Below, one piece after another: positions 1 to 6,371 of a stretch of DNA of 28,887 bases. Under the pieces are notes generated by a model. That model was not told where the DNA came from and made no database searches. It saw nothing but the letters and a program-made list of their open reading frames with translations. The stretch is from a virus: positions 1 to 28,887 of IMG/VR virus record IMGVR_UViG_3300048113_000292, one strand, 5' to 3'. The position numbers and the translations under genes are program-made. Position 1 is the first letter of the stretch; each line of letters starts with the position of its first letter.

Positions 1-1
1 A

Positions 2-145
2 ATGAGTAAGGATCGTTACAATGTTCCTCAGGACAAACGCAGGGGATGCCTTTGCAAAGATGGTAAGCGGTATTCTAGAGAATGCTGCGAGGGTAATTAT
101 GTTAATCAGGGGATTGGTAGCATCACAAAGAATGAGACTGAGTAA
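2..145 (+). CDS. Cys-rich 47-aa microprotein
   Basis: ATG at 2, TAA at 143-145. The product begins MSKDRYNVP and has a CLC pair at residues 16-18 and a CC pair at 29-30 within a Lys/Arg-rich context, which could bind a metal or form disulfides. The endolysin start (132) lies inside its 3' end, so translation is probably coupled. The start also matches the genome layout: if the window ends are joined, the stop of the preceding reading frame overlaps this ATG as ATGA. No signal peptide or membrane segment is visible. I do not recognise a function. Small proteins of this kind occur at the end of structural modules in phages of Bacteroidota, which is recollection rather than a search result. Confidence 0.6.
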   Translation: MSKDRYNVPQDKRRGCLCKDGKRYSRECCEGNYVNQGIGSITKNETE

Positions 146-581
146 GAACTTAACATTAGGGGAAGCGACAAAGAGTGCTACTGCTATTAAGCATGGGATT
201 AATAACAAGCCTAGCGGTGAGCATCTTTCTAATCTGATCCAGATAGCGAGTAAGATCTTTCAGCCTGTGAGGGATCATTTTAATGAGCCTATCATAGTGA
301 GTTCAGGATATAGATCAAAGGCATTGAATGATCTGATCGGTGGTGCTTCAGGATCTCAGCACTCAAAAGGTGAGGCTTTAGATCTTGATGGATCAGTAGA
401 GAATGCTTATATCTTTGAGTTCATTAAGAACAACCTAGAGTTTGATCAACTTATCTGGGAGTTTGGAGATGAAGAGAACCCTGATTGGGTTCATGTGTCT
501 TATAAGTCAGAAAACAACAGAGGAGAGGTTCTAAGAGCCGTTCGCCAATCTGGAAGGGTAATCTACAAGAGATGGGATTAA
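132..581 (+). CDS. Endolysin, M15-family peptidase (D-Ala-D-Ala carboxypeptidase-like)
   Basis: 149 aa from the ATG at 132. This start is preferred over an in-frame ATG at 21 because the extra 37 residues would lie over the 2-145 gene. The peptidase M15_3 signature is visible: SGYRS at 58-62, the zinc motif HxxGxAxD at 77-84 (H77, D84), and DWVHVS at 118-123 carrying the third ligand H121. Enzymes of this family cleave peptide bonds in peptidoglycan stem peptides or cross-bridges. There is no signal peptide, so export would need a holin, and candidate holins follow immediately. The stop overlaps the next gene by 10 nt. Family assignment is secure. The endolysin role, rather than virion-associated lysin, is inferred from the neighbouring lysis-type genes. 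Confidence 0.85.
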   Translation: MRLSKNLTLGEATKSATAIKHGINNKPSGEHLSNLIQIASKIFQPVRDHFNEPIIVSSGYRSKALNDLIGGASGSQHSKGEALDLDGSVENAYIFEFIKNNLEFDQLIWEFGDEENPDWVHVSYKSENNRGEVLRAVRQSGRVIYKRWD

Positions 582-943
582 AGAAAGCTAAAGCAATATT
601 TTTATATTCGGATTCTGAGCCTAATGAGATCTTGATCTCTTTATGTCATTTGATCTGCTTACCATTGAGCATATGTGCTGAATATCAGGATCCGAACTAT
701 TGGTTGATTCTAGGAGCGTTATCAGCAGGAGGGTTTCAGTTGTGGGCGGTCCTTTATGACGGATCTCTTAGAAATAGACTAAGAGCGGTAAAATTGGCTT
801 CTATAATTGCATTGGCTACGATCATAAACCTATCAATGGTAGGACTGATGGAAGGGAGCAGAACAGGATGGATCATTATATTCGCCTTTGCTTGTTGGAA
901 TGTGATCAGAGTAGAAAAAGAAAGAGCAGCAAGAAATGGATAG
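572..943 (+). CDS. Multi-pass membrane protein, possible holin
   Basis: 123 aa. Hydrophobic stretches near residues 20-36, 44-63, 74-92 and 98-110 suggest three or four membrane segments. The C-terminus is charged and ends EKERAARNG. It sits between the endolysin and a second small membrane protein and overlaps both (10 nt upstream, 8 nt downstream), which fits a lysis cassette. Size, topology and place are compatible with a holin or holin-associated protein, but no family motif identifies it. Confidence 0.6.
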   Translation: MGLKKAKAIFLYSDSEPNEILISLCHLICLPLSICAEYQDPNYWLILGALSAGGFQLWAVLYDGSLRNRLRAVKLASIIALATIINLSMVGLMEGSRTGWIIIFAFACWNVIRVEKERAARNG

Positions 944-1217
944 TCAGGTAATAATCACGATAGGTACAATCCTTGCTTCAGCAGGGATATGGAAGTTTTT
1001 AGAGTTTAGATTGAAACTCAAAACAGACTACAAAAAAGAATCCGTTCAGAACAGCGATGGTGTTCAGTATCGTGATGATCTGAAGAATAGAGTGGCTAGG
1101 TTAGAATTGTTGTTAGAAGAAAGCAACACGAAGGTCTTAGGACTCACCGCTGAGGTTCATGCGCTGAGAACAGAGGTTGGTTTCTTGAAGAAAGAAAATG
1201 ATAGATTAAGAGGATGA
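936..1217 (+). CDS. N-terminally anchored coiled-coil protein (lysis region)
   Basis: 93 aa. One hydrophobic segment (about residues 4-22) is followed by a long charged helix with heptad-like Leu/Val spacing from about residue 50 to the end (for example VARLELLLEE and VGFLKKENDRL). This N-in, C-out anchored coiled-coil layout resembles inner-membrane spanin subunits, and also the small coiled-coil membrane proteins that accompany holins. It overlaps its upstream neighbour by 8 nt and its downstream neighbour as ATGA. Because a lipoprotein with its own C-terminal anchor follows (1472-1891), this one may instead be a holin accessory or regulator. Its function is not established. Confidence 0.6.
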   Translation: MDSQVIITIGTILASAGIWKFLEFRLKLKTDYKKESVQNSDGVQYRDDLKNRVARLELLLEESNTKVLGLTAEVHALRTEVGFLKKENDRLRG

Positions 1218-1381
1218 TAGACAGGATTACAAAAAATTGGAAAACAACGGCATCAGGAGCCGTTTTGTTTGGAGCAGGAATTGCTTTAGTGGTTATGGAT
1301 AAGGCTACCTTGACTGAAGCGGGAACATTCTTTGCGGTAGCGTTTGTATTATTTTTTTCTAAAGACAAAATGAATGGGTGA
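1214..1381 (+). CDS. Small two-TM protein, holin candidate
   Basis: 55 aa, ATG at 1214 overlapping the previous stop as ATGA, TGA at 1379-1381. The product begins MIDRITKNWKTTASG. Two hydrophobic segments (about 14-28 and 36-49) are separated by a short polar turn (DKATLTEAG), and the C-terminus is short and lysine-rich. This hairpin topology, small size and charged tail are typical of class II holins and of small phage 'holin-like' proteins. Of the three membrane proteins in the cassette this is the best holin candidate by topology, but homology is not demonstrated. Confidence 0.6.
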   Translation: MIDRITKNWKTTASGAVLFGAGIALVVMDKATLTEAGTFFAVAFVLFFSKDKMNG

Positions 1382-1484
1382 TTTTGGTGAAGGCTTTGAG
1401 GACTTTGTAGATGAATTAACGAATATGGAGCAACCAAGTTGCAACATTGACAACCCTGAAGATTGCGAAGCATGTGGGGCGTAA
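1374..1484 (+). CDS. 36-aa acidic, Cys-containing microprotein
   Basis: ATG at 1374 lies inside the 3' end of the holin-like gene, and the stop at 1482-1484 lies inside the 5' end of the lipoprotein gene. The N-terminal half is acidic (GEGFEDFVDELTN). The C-terminus ends CNIDNPEDCEACGA, with cysteines at 23, 31 and 34. No membrane segment is present. Its retention between two overlapping lysis-type genes supports it being real. A metal-binding or regulatory role is possible but unproven. Confidence 0.45.
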   Translation: MGDFGEGFEDFVDELTNMEQPSCNIDNPEDCEACGA

Positions 1485-1891
1485 TAAAAACAAGAGCAGT
1501 TCTGATAGGGCTGCTTTTTTTACTTCAGGGATGTGGTGCGAGGTACTACCTGAATCGTGCGATTGCGAAAGATCCGACAATTCTAGATTCGGTTGTCGTA
1601 AAAGTGGACACGGTGATCATAACTCAAAAACAAGTCGTTAGAGACACTCTTGTTTTGAAATCAATAGATACCCTCAAATTAATCAAAGAAGGCGTTAGAA
1701 TTGATATTAGACGGTCCTACGACACTATACAGGTTGATGTTGAATGTCCTTCCGATACGATAAGGATCTCAAAAGAAGTTAGAGTACCTCAAGTCGTTTA
1801 TCGTGAGAAAGAATTTAATGCCAAACACCTTTGGCTTTTGATTATCTCAATAATTCTATATACATTGCTATTACTTAAGTATATTAAGTAA
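1472..1891 (+). CDS. Candidate unimolecular spanin (lipoprotein with C-terminal TM anchor)
   Basis: 139 aa from ATG 1472. Residues 1-21 form a lipoprotein signal: positive K6 and R8, hydrophobic VLIGLLFLL, and a lipobox-like LQGC with C21 as the lipidated residue. The central region (about 25-110) is rich in Val, Asp, Ile and Thr (DSVVVKVDTVIITQK), suggesting a beta-rich periplasmic domain. Residues about 118-137 form a strongly hydrophobic C-terminal membrane segment (LWLLIISIILYTLLLL) ending in KYIK. An outer-membrane lipoprotein that also carries an inner-membrane anchor is the architecture of u-spanins such as T1 gp11, which fuse outer and inner membranes in the last step of lysis of Gram-negative hosts. 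Position after endolysin and holin candidates agrees. An ordinary inner-membrane lipoprotein is the main alternative. Confidence 0.6.
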   Translation: MWGVIKTRAVLIGLLFLLQGCGARYYLNRAIAKDPTILDSVVVKVDTVIITQKQVVRDTLVLKSIDTLKLIKEGVRIDIRRSYDTIQVDVECPSDTIRISKEVRVPQVVYREKEFNAKHLWLLIISIILYTLLLLKYIK

Positions 1892-1898
1892 TAATATA

Positions 1899-1920
1899 TA
1901 TTACTCTTATAAGAGTAATA
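1899..1920. repeat. Perfect AT-rich palindrome after the lysis cassette
   Basis: ATTACTCTTATAAGAGTAAT (1900-1919) is a 20-base perfect palindrome, extended by one T/A pair on each side. It lies 8 nt after the spanin-like gene stop and 19 nt before the next ATG, inside an AT-repeat tract (TATATA runs to 1940). It could be a weak bidirectional transcription stop, an operator for a dimeric regulator, or a breathing site. There is no U-run typical of an intrinsic terminator. Confidence 0.6.
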
Positions 1921-1938
1921 ATATATATAATATATATA

Positions 1939-2091
1939 ATGACAAGAAGACAAAAAAGCATAGCTATTGAAACCCGATCTTTAGAAGATGATTACACAAA
2001 TCACTTCTTATCGCATTTTGGATTTCACGATGAACAGAGATCTGATCATTCAAACTTTTGGAAGTATTATCAAACAGAGCAGACCGTATGA
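1939..2091 (+). CDS. 50-aa hypothetical protein
   Basis: ATG at 1939, directly after the AT-rich palindrome region, TGA at 2089-2091. It begins MTRRQKSIAIE, is charged and aromatic-rich towards the end (FWKYYQTEQ), and has several His residues in the middle. No membrane segment and no known motif are visible. It is the first gene of a run of four overlapping small genes ending in the RusA-like resolvase, with an ATGA overlap to the next gene. Confidence 0.5.
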   Translation: MTRRQKSIAIETRSLEDDYTNHFLSHFGFHDEQRSDHSNFWKYYQTEQTV

Positions 2092-2225
2092 CAATGAGAG
2101 AAGCACAGACTTTAGCAGTAAGTCTTAATGACAAAGGATATGCTGCTTGGGCAGTTCAAGGGTTTAGCGTTAAGCTAACAATCAACGGAGTGGTATACGA
2201 AATAAAAAAAGAGGATGAGAAATGA
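2088..2225 (+). CDS. 45-aa hypothetical protein
   Basis: ATG at 2088 overlaps the preceding stop as ATGA; TGA at 2223-2225. The product begins MTMREAQTLAVSLNDKG and ends with a lysine/acidic tail (EIKKEDEK). The pattern of a helix followed by strands (WAVQGFSVKLTINGVVYEI) suggests a small folded alpha/beta domain. Its function is unknown. Confidence 0.5.
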   Translation: MTMREAQTLAVSLNDKGYAAWAVQGFSVKLTINGVVYEIKKEDEK

Positions 2226-2388
2226 ACAAATTGATGAATTACTTCATCATATGGCTATGTTGTACCAGAATCTAGGAACAGAGTCAACAGAAAAAGAAAG
2301 AGACGCAGCAAAGCAAGAGGAACTTTTGTTGATTGGAAGGATCGCTGAGATTGATAGCGAATACGCCTTAAGATTGCATTATGACTGA
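2215..2388 (+). CDS. 57-aa hypothetical helical protein
   Basis: ATG at 2215 lies inside the previous gene (11-nt overlap) and the stop at 2386-2388 overlaps the RusA-like gene start by 8 nt. The product begins MRNEQIDELLHHMAML and is almost entirely charged helix with possible coiled-coil spacing. A competing reading from the ATG at 2222 stops after 17 codons, so this frame is preferred. Its function is unknown. Confidence 0.5.
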   Translation: MRNEQIDELLHHMAMLYQNLGTESTEKERDAAKQEELLLIGRIAEIDSEYALRLHYD

Positions 2389-2749
2389 TCACACTAAAAT
2401 AGAGATTGAATTAGGAAAGATTCCAAGCCTAAACAAATTTTACTCCTCACCTCATTGGACATTCCGATCTAAGGAAAAGACCAAGTGGAAAGCGATCATA
2501 TCAGAACAACTTGATTACGATTTTCAATTTGAATACTGCGTAATCACCGCTAAGGTAAATTACAGGTACGATCTTGACAACTGCATAATGGCTATCAAAT
2601 TCACTCAAGACGCTTTGGTTGATGCGGGAATGATAGCTGACGATAACAAAAAATATATTAAAGCGGTTCGCATTGAACCCGCCAACGATATCCCAAAAAA
2701 CTCTTCAGTAATATCCATTGAAGGCAAAATAATCAACAAACTTTTTTGA
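2381..2749 (+). CDS. RusA-like Holliday junction resolvase
   Basis: 122 aa, close to the 120 aa of E. coli RusA. RusA enzymes are dimeric, Mg2+-dependent nucleases that resolve four-way DNA junctions formed by recombination or replication. The N-terminal PSLNKFY motif, the central YDLDNCI (D64, D66) followed by an FTQDALVDAG helix (D77), and the IADDNKKYI segment (D87/D88) reproduce the family's acidic active-site layout (D70, D72 and D91 in E. coli RusA). It is the last gene of a four-gene overlapping run at the start of the replication/recombination region, followed by a gap to 2810. A promoter for the following gene may lie in that gap. Confidence 0.8.
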   Translation: MTDHTKIEIELGKIPSLNKFYSSPHWTFRSKEKTKWKAIISEQLDYDFQFEYCVITAKVNYRYDLDNCIMAIKFTQDALVDAGMIADDNKKYIKAVRIEPANDIPKNSSVISIEGKIINKLF

Positions 2750-2809
2750 TATTTACTTTCGTATTTGAAAATTTCTTTCTTTCTTCGTTAAAGAATTTAA
2801 GAGAGAGAT

Positions 2810-3064
2810 ATGAAAACACAGAAGTTTAATACAGGAGGAAACGATATAATGATCAACGAAACCTTTGTAAATCAGATAGAAGGATATATCTGGAACCACA
2901 AAGGGATAGAGTATCACATCATTAAAGACTTTTATATGTTTTCTAGCAAATATGAAGTTTGTAAGATGAACAACTCGGGTAGAGGATTTTTAAGTTTTGA
3001 ATCTACAGGCTTAGGTGCTGATCTCTTAAAAGACATTGAGAGATTTGCTTATTATCAATTATAA
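2810..3064 (+). CDS. 84-aa hypothetical protein
   Basis: The ATG at 2810 follows the purine leader AAGAGAGAGAT, a leader type seen at several genes here. An in-frame ATG at 2849 has a perfect AGGAGG 10 nt upstream (2833-2838) and would give a 71-aa product. The longer start is preferred because Bacteroidota ribosomes use Shine-Dalgarno pairing little, but this is a genuine ambiguity. The protein is mixed alpha/beta with a Tyr/Phe-rich core (EYHIIKDFYMFSSKYEVCKM). Its function is unknown. Confidence 0.65.
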   Translation: MKTQKFNTGGNDIMINETFVNQIEGYIWNHKGIEYHIIKDFYMFSSKYEVCKMNNSGRGFLSFESTGLGADLLKDIERFAYYQL

Positions 3065-3077
3065 ATAAAAGAGAGGT

Positions 3078-3218
3078 ATGCAACCACAAACAATTTATCA
3101 GGTCTTAGATGATCTGACTGCGTTCGCAGAGAACTTAGGAAGCGAATGGATGGAAGAGCGATTAGCAATGCTAGAGGCTCACATCGGAGTATTAGAAATT
3201 AATCAATCAACTAAATAA
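3078..3218 (+). CDS. 46-aa hypothetical helical protein
   Basis: ATG at 3078 is preceded by AAAAGAGAGGT, the recurrent leader; TAA at 3216-3218, two bases before the ssb start codon. The product begins MQPQTIYQVLDDL and is predicted to form two amphipathic helices with many Glu and Leu residues. It is probably co-transcribed with ssb. Its function is unknown. Confidence 0.5.
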   Translation: MQPQTIYQVLDDLTAFAENLGSEWMEERLAMLEAHIGVLEINQSTK

Positions 3219-3220
3219 TC

Positions 3221-3733
3221 ATGAAGACAAGTAAAGTTATTAGCGTAACTCCTCAAGGAGATTACCAATTGAAAGACGGGAAAACACTGTATAAGTTTTC
3301 TCTCTCGTTTGAGAACGGGGATTCAGGTGAATACTCTTCGGTTAAGCCCGATCAAACCAAGTTTGTTGCAGGTCAGGAAGCGGAGTATGAATTGAATGCT
3401 ACTCAATACGGTAATCGCATCAAACCCGTTTACAATCAGGGAGGCGGTTACTCAAACAACTATTCTCAAAACAATCATTCGGGAGGATCGGACAACAAGC
3501 AAAAACTTATTGTTAAGCAGTCTTGCTTGAAAGCAGCGGTTGACTTGCTTAAAGACAAACAAGCAAAGAGCACTGATGTTCTAAAGGTTGCCGAATCATT
3601 CGTGACTTGGGTAATGGAAGAGGATAAGAAAGAAACTTCTTATGACAATCATTTTTCCTCAAGAGAGGAAAAGATAGAGGTAGCAAACGCTATCGTAAAC
3701 GGACAAGCAACAGATGATAATTTACCATTCTAG
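3221..3733 (+). CDS. ssb: Single-stranded DNA-binding protein
   Basis: 170 aa. The N-terminal ~70 residues have the alternating strand pattern of an OB fold (KVISVTPQGDYQLKDGK, then YKFSLSFENGDSGEY). A flexible Gly/Asn/Ser-rich linker follows (about 72-94), then a helical segment, and an acidic tip ending DDNLPF. That tip is the hallmark of bacterial and phage SSBs (E. coli ends DDDIPF) and recruits partner replication and repair enzymes. The helical insert between linker and tip is larger than in cellular SSB, so this is a divergent phage type. It is followed by a strong terminator (3755-3784) that separates it from the helicase gene. Confidence 0.8.
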   Translation: MKTSKVISVTPQGDYQLKDGKTLYKFSLSFENGDSGEYSSVKPDQTKFVAGQEAEYELNATQYGNRIKPVYNQGGGYSNNYSQNNHSGGSDNKQKLIVKQSCLKAAVDLLKDKQAKSTDVLKVAESFVTWVMEEDKKETSYDNHFSSREEKIEVANAIVNGQATDDNLPF

Positions 3734-3754
3734 TTGATTGATTGTGTTAGGTAG

Positions 3755-3784
3755 AGAGGGGTAGAAATACTCCTCTTTTTTTTT
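3755..3784 (+). terminator. Intrinsic terminator after ssb
   Basis: Stem AGAGGGGTA (3755-3763) pairs with TACTCCTCT (3768-3776), 9 bp with one G-U pair, closing a GAAA tetraloop. It runs straight into nine T residues (3776-3784). It ends the transcript carrying ssb. The next gene starts 43 nt later, so a promoter is expected in 3785-3826. Confidence 0.85.
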
Positions 3785-3826
3785 CTCAGGATCTGAGATA
3801 TTAAAAATGTTTGTTAAATTAGAGGG

Positions 3827-4750
3827 ATGATACATAAACACATAGTTCAATCAAACAAGACGCTGAGGTACTTAGAACGGGCAAGAGAGGGTAAGATTTC
3901 AGAGGCTTCAAGATTCGGCACTAATGAAATAGATGATTACCTAAGGTTCAAGAAGGGAAACTTCATTGTGGTCACGGGACACGCCAATGTAGGGAAGACT
4001 CACACAATGACATATCTTCAATTGCTTCACACCTTAGAGAACGGAACAAAATGGTTGATATACTCTTCTGAGAATGAGGTTCAATCTCTTCAAAGAAAGA
4101 TCATTGAATTTTTAGCAGGGAAACCGATCAATCAGATAGATGAGAGGACCTTTTGGAGACATCATAGTTTTGTAGAGGGTCATTGGGCTTTCCTAGATTC
4201 GGAGTTGATAGTGGATGCTTTTGAGTTATTAGAGATCGCAAGAGAGGTTTATGATTCTTGGGAGTTTCAAGGTATGATGATAGATCCTTACAACTCGCTT
4301 ACGATAAGAAAAGCGGACCTGAAAGGAGTCTCAACGCACGAGTATCATTATGAGGTAACAAGCCACATAAGAAAGTTTTGCAAGGAAAACGGGATAACAA
4401 CGATCCTCAACACCCACCCTGCTACTCAAGCCTTGAGGCAGGTTCATAAGGGAACGCATGAATACGCTAACCACACTATGCCTCCTATGGCTAGTGATGT
4501 TGAGGGTGGTGGTAAGTTCGTAAACCGCTCAGATGAGTTCTTTGTGATTCACAGGTACACTCAGCACAGTCAAGATTGGGTGTACACCGATATTCATGTA
4601 AGAAAGGTTAAGGAGTTGGAGTCAGGAGGAAGACCAACCCCTTTAGATATGCCTATCAGAATGGAAAGCACTCAAGGCAACTGCGGTTTTAGAATCAACG
4701 GATTAAATTTAGTAACTAAAGAGAAGCAAATAGATGGATCTCCATTTTGA
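3827..4750 (+). CDS. DnaB/RecA-fold replicative helicase-like ATPase
   Basis: 307 aa. It has Walker A GHANVGKT at 51-58, a SSENE segment at 81-85 (the Glu that activates water in DnaB-type helicases), Walker B MMIDPYN at 150-156, and NTHPAT at 195-200 in the place of the sensor motif. This matches the C-terminal ATPase domain of DnaB/Twinkle superfamily 4 helicases. There is no primase or N-terminal DnaB domain, only ~45 residues before the core, so it may need a loader or act with the host primase. The C-terminus ends DGSPF, loosely like an SSB tip, perhaps by chance. ATG follows TTAGAGGG. The stop overlaps the next gene by 17 nt. Confidence 0.8.
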   Translation: MIHKHIVQSNKTLRYLERAREGKISEASRFGTNEIDDYLRFKKGNFIVVTGHANVGKTHTMTYLQLLHTLENGTKWLIYSSENEVQSLQRKIIEFLAGKPINQIDERTFWRHHSFVEGHWAFLDSELIVDAFELLEIAREVYDSWEFQGMMIDPYNSLTIRKADLKGVSTHEYHYEVTSHIRKFCKENGITTILNTHPATQALRQVHKGTHEYANHTMPPMASDVEGGGKFVNRSDEFFVIHRYTQHSQDWVYTDIHVRKVKELESGGRPTPLDMPIRMESTQGNCGFRINGLNLVTKEKQIDGSPF

Positions 4751-5048
4751 AGGTAACAGGCTATACTACATGGAAAAGGAGTCAGAGTTGTATCAGGCTC
4801 TAGACTACCTGAGTAAAGAATTGAGCGATAAAGAATCAATGACTAAAGAGCAGATGTGGGAGGTGTTTCATATTTGTGCTGACACGGCTGCGATCTATAG
4901 ACACATAACAGATTACTTTACGACTCTAGACAAACTGATCCTAGATGCTAGGATTAAGAACGGGAAATTGAAGCAGGAGTTGTATGATGTTAAGAAAGAG
5001 AACGAGAACCTAACAAAAACTTTAGAAGGATATATGGATGGATTTTAA
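4734..5048 (+). CDS. 104-aa coiled-coil hypothetical protein
   Basis: It starts inside the helicase 3' end (17-nt overlap). An internal ATG at 4770 would give 92 aa and avoid the overlap. Two helical regions are visible, and the last ~35 residues (LKQELYDVKKENENLTKTL) have clear heptad spacing for a coiled coil. Position directly after the helicase suggests an accessory or loader-like role, but no motif supports this. Confidence 0.6.
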   Translation: MDLHFEGNRLYYMEKESELYQALDYLSKELSDKESMTKEQMWEVFHICADTAAIYRHITDYFTTLDKLILDARIKNGKLKQELYDVKKENENLTKTLEGYMDGF

Positions 5049-5268
5049 AAGAAAGATGCTCAACGGCCAGAGGTTTGAGATTAACGGTATGGATTTTATT
5101 TGTTTAGAAACTCACGCATATCTTCAAACAAGAACCGATCAAGAAGAATCTGATATAGATGTAGGATCTAGCTACTACATAGTTAGGAACACATCAACAG
5201 GGAAATTACACAGAATACCCTTTCAGAAAATTATAGACAAAGAAAACGAGATTAAATGGAAGACTTAA
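5038..5268 (+). CDS. 76-aa hypothetical protein
   Basis: The start overlaps the preceding gene by 11 nt and the end overlaps the DnaA-like gene by 13 nt. The sequence alternates short strands (GQRFEINGMDFICLE, SSYYIVRNTSTGKLHRIPF) suggesting a compact beta barrel. There are no catalytic motifs or membrane segment. Its function is unknown. Confidence 0.6.
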   Translation: MDFKRKMLNGQRFEINGMDFICLETHAYLQTRTDQEESDIDVGSSYYIVRNTSTGKLHRIPFQKIIDKENEIKWKT

Positions 5269-5705
5269 GCAAAGTGTTGAAGGAGTATTATGATGAGATC
5301 TGTCTCATCCCTAACGACACGAGAGAGACCGAACAGGTGTACGCTAGATCCGCTATGATGGTGTCAATGAGAAAGTATATGACATTGATGCAAATCGGTC
5401 GGATCTTTGACAAGAATCACGCTACAATTCATCACGCAGTGAAGAATCACGAGATAAATCACGATTGGAGCGAATTGTATAGATTCTATTTTTCAACGGC
5501 AACTCAAATGCTCTTGGATTGTCCTATTAAGAACATACAAAGCGATAACAGGCTTCAGGCTCAGTTCACTAGACAAAAGATGAGGATTGTAGAACTTGAG
5601 TACGAGGTTCAGAAATTAACATTGAAATGTCAAGAATTGCGTGATAATTGCAGTATATTACGAAAACAGAATAAAAACTTTAAGAAGTTGATTGATGCAG
5701 ATTGA
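5256..5705 (+). CDS. DnaA domain IV-like DNA-binding protein with coiled coil
   Basis: 149 aa. Residues ~27-66 resemble the DnaA C-terminal DNA-binding domain: YARSAMMVSMRKYM, then QIGRIFDKNHATIHHAV, comparable to the DnaA signature in which a GR(x)F(x)nH(x)TV(x)HA helix reads DnaA boxes. Residues ~100-145 are a coiled coil (VELEYEVQKLTLKCQEL) likely to oligomerise. There is no ATPase domain. It lies in the replication block after the helicase, so a role in origin recognition or in transcription control at iterons is plausible. The HTH similarity is visible; the role is inference. Confidence 0.65.
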   Translation: MEDLSKVLKEYYDEICLIPNDTRETEQVYARSAMMVSMRKYMTLMQIGRIFDKNHATIHHAVKNHEINHDWSELYRFYFSTATQMLLDCPIKNIQSDNRLQAQFTRQKMRIVELEYEVQKLTLKCQELRDNCSILRKQNKNFKKLIDAD

Positions 5706-5838
5706 GTTTAGTCCTCTTACGGGATTGATGTTTGGGATCAACTACGCCTATTACGATTCAGAAGAGAATCGCAAAGGACTTCATCTGATTCAGTTAGGTG
5801 CGGGTTTAGTTATGATTCAAATATCATGGGAAACATAG
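5695..5838 (+). CDS. 47-aa hypothetical protein
   Basis: ATG at 5695 overlaps the end of the DnaA-like gene by 11 nt, and the TAG at 5836-5838 overlaps the sigma-like gene by 13 nt. The product contains the phrases FSPLTGLMFGINYAYYD and LIQLGAGLVMIQISWE: strand-rich and moderately hydrophobic, without a proper membrane segment. Small proteins with this wording seem recurrent in phages of Bacteroidota (recollection). Its function is unknown. Confidence 0.5.
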   Translation: MQIEFSPLTGLMFGINYAYYDSEENRKGLHLIQLGAGLVMIQISWET

Positions 5839-6371
5839 AGAAATTTTACAAGAAGAATTTCAAGAGGTTAACAGGATTCATAAAGGATTACACCGATGGA
5901 TCTTATGAGATCGCATCTGATATAGTTCAGATGGTGTTTCTGCGTTTGTTAGAATTAGAGAGCGAAGGGAGGACCAACTTTTATGAGGAGGACTCCCTTA
6001 ACTTTTTTTATGTCTACAGATCCTGTATTAATACGGCTCTCAAATATCAGAGAACGAAAAAAAAGATCAACAAGATCTCGTTAGAAGACTTGCATTTTGA
6101 CTACCATCTAGATCAGCCATATCCAGAGGAGAAAGCAGCACTTGAGAAACTCATAACCTATATGGAGCATGAGATGAAGGACCTTCATTGGTATGACGAG
6201 AAGATCATTAGGATACATATGGAGGGCACAAGCATGAATCAGATCCACAGAGAGACGGATATAGGATTAACATCAATCAAGAACACTATTAAAAATGGCA
6301 AAGCAAAAATCTACGAAAGCATCAAAGAAGATTGGGAAGACTACCAAAACGGTGACTACGAAAAAATCTAA
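5826..6371 (+). CDS. Sigma-70-like (ECF-type) transcription factor
   Basis: 181 aa. Residues ~5-75 resemble sigma region 2 (YKKNFKRLTGFIKDYT ... IASDIVQMVFLRLLELE ... FFYVYRSCINTALKYQR). Residues ~125-165 form a region-4-like helix-turn-helix (YDEKIIRIHMEGTSMNQIHR then IGLTSIKNTIKNGKAKI). Length and domain spacing match ECF sigma factors. A phage-encoded factor of this type would redirect host RNA polymerase, for instance to late genes. The C-terminal 25 codons overlap the next gene by 77 nt, unusually long for this genome. A non-sigma HTH protein remains possible because the -10-melting residues cannot be confirmed. Confidence 0.65.
   Translation: MGNIEKFYKKNFKRLTGFIKDYTDGSYEIASDIVQMVFLRLLELESEGRTNFYEEDSLNFFYVYRSCINTALKYQRTKKKINKISLEDLHFDYHLDQPYPEEKAALEKLITYMEHEMKDLHWYDEKIIRIHMEGTSMNQIHRETDIGLTSIKNTIKNGKAKIYESIKEDWEDYQNGDYEKI

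Noticed and set aside
1144-1473. Antisense open frame of 109 codons in the lysis region
   Set aside because: It lies opposite three well-coupled + strand genes, has no recognisable motif, and no other gene here uses the - strand. The same holds for the other - strand frames.
2222-2275. 17-codon frame starting at ATG 2222
   Set aside because: It overlaps the longer 2215-2388 frame, which has the coupled start/stop arrangement typical of this genome.
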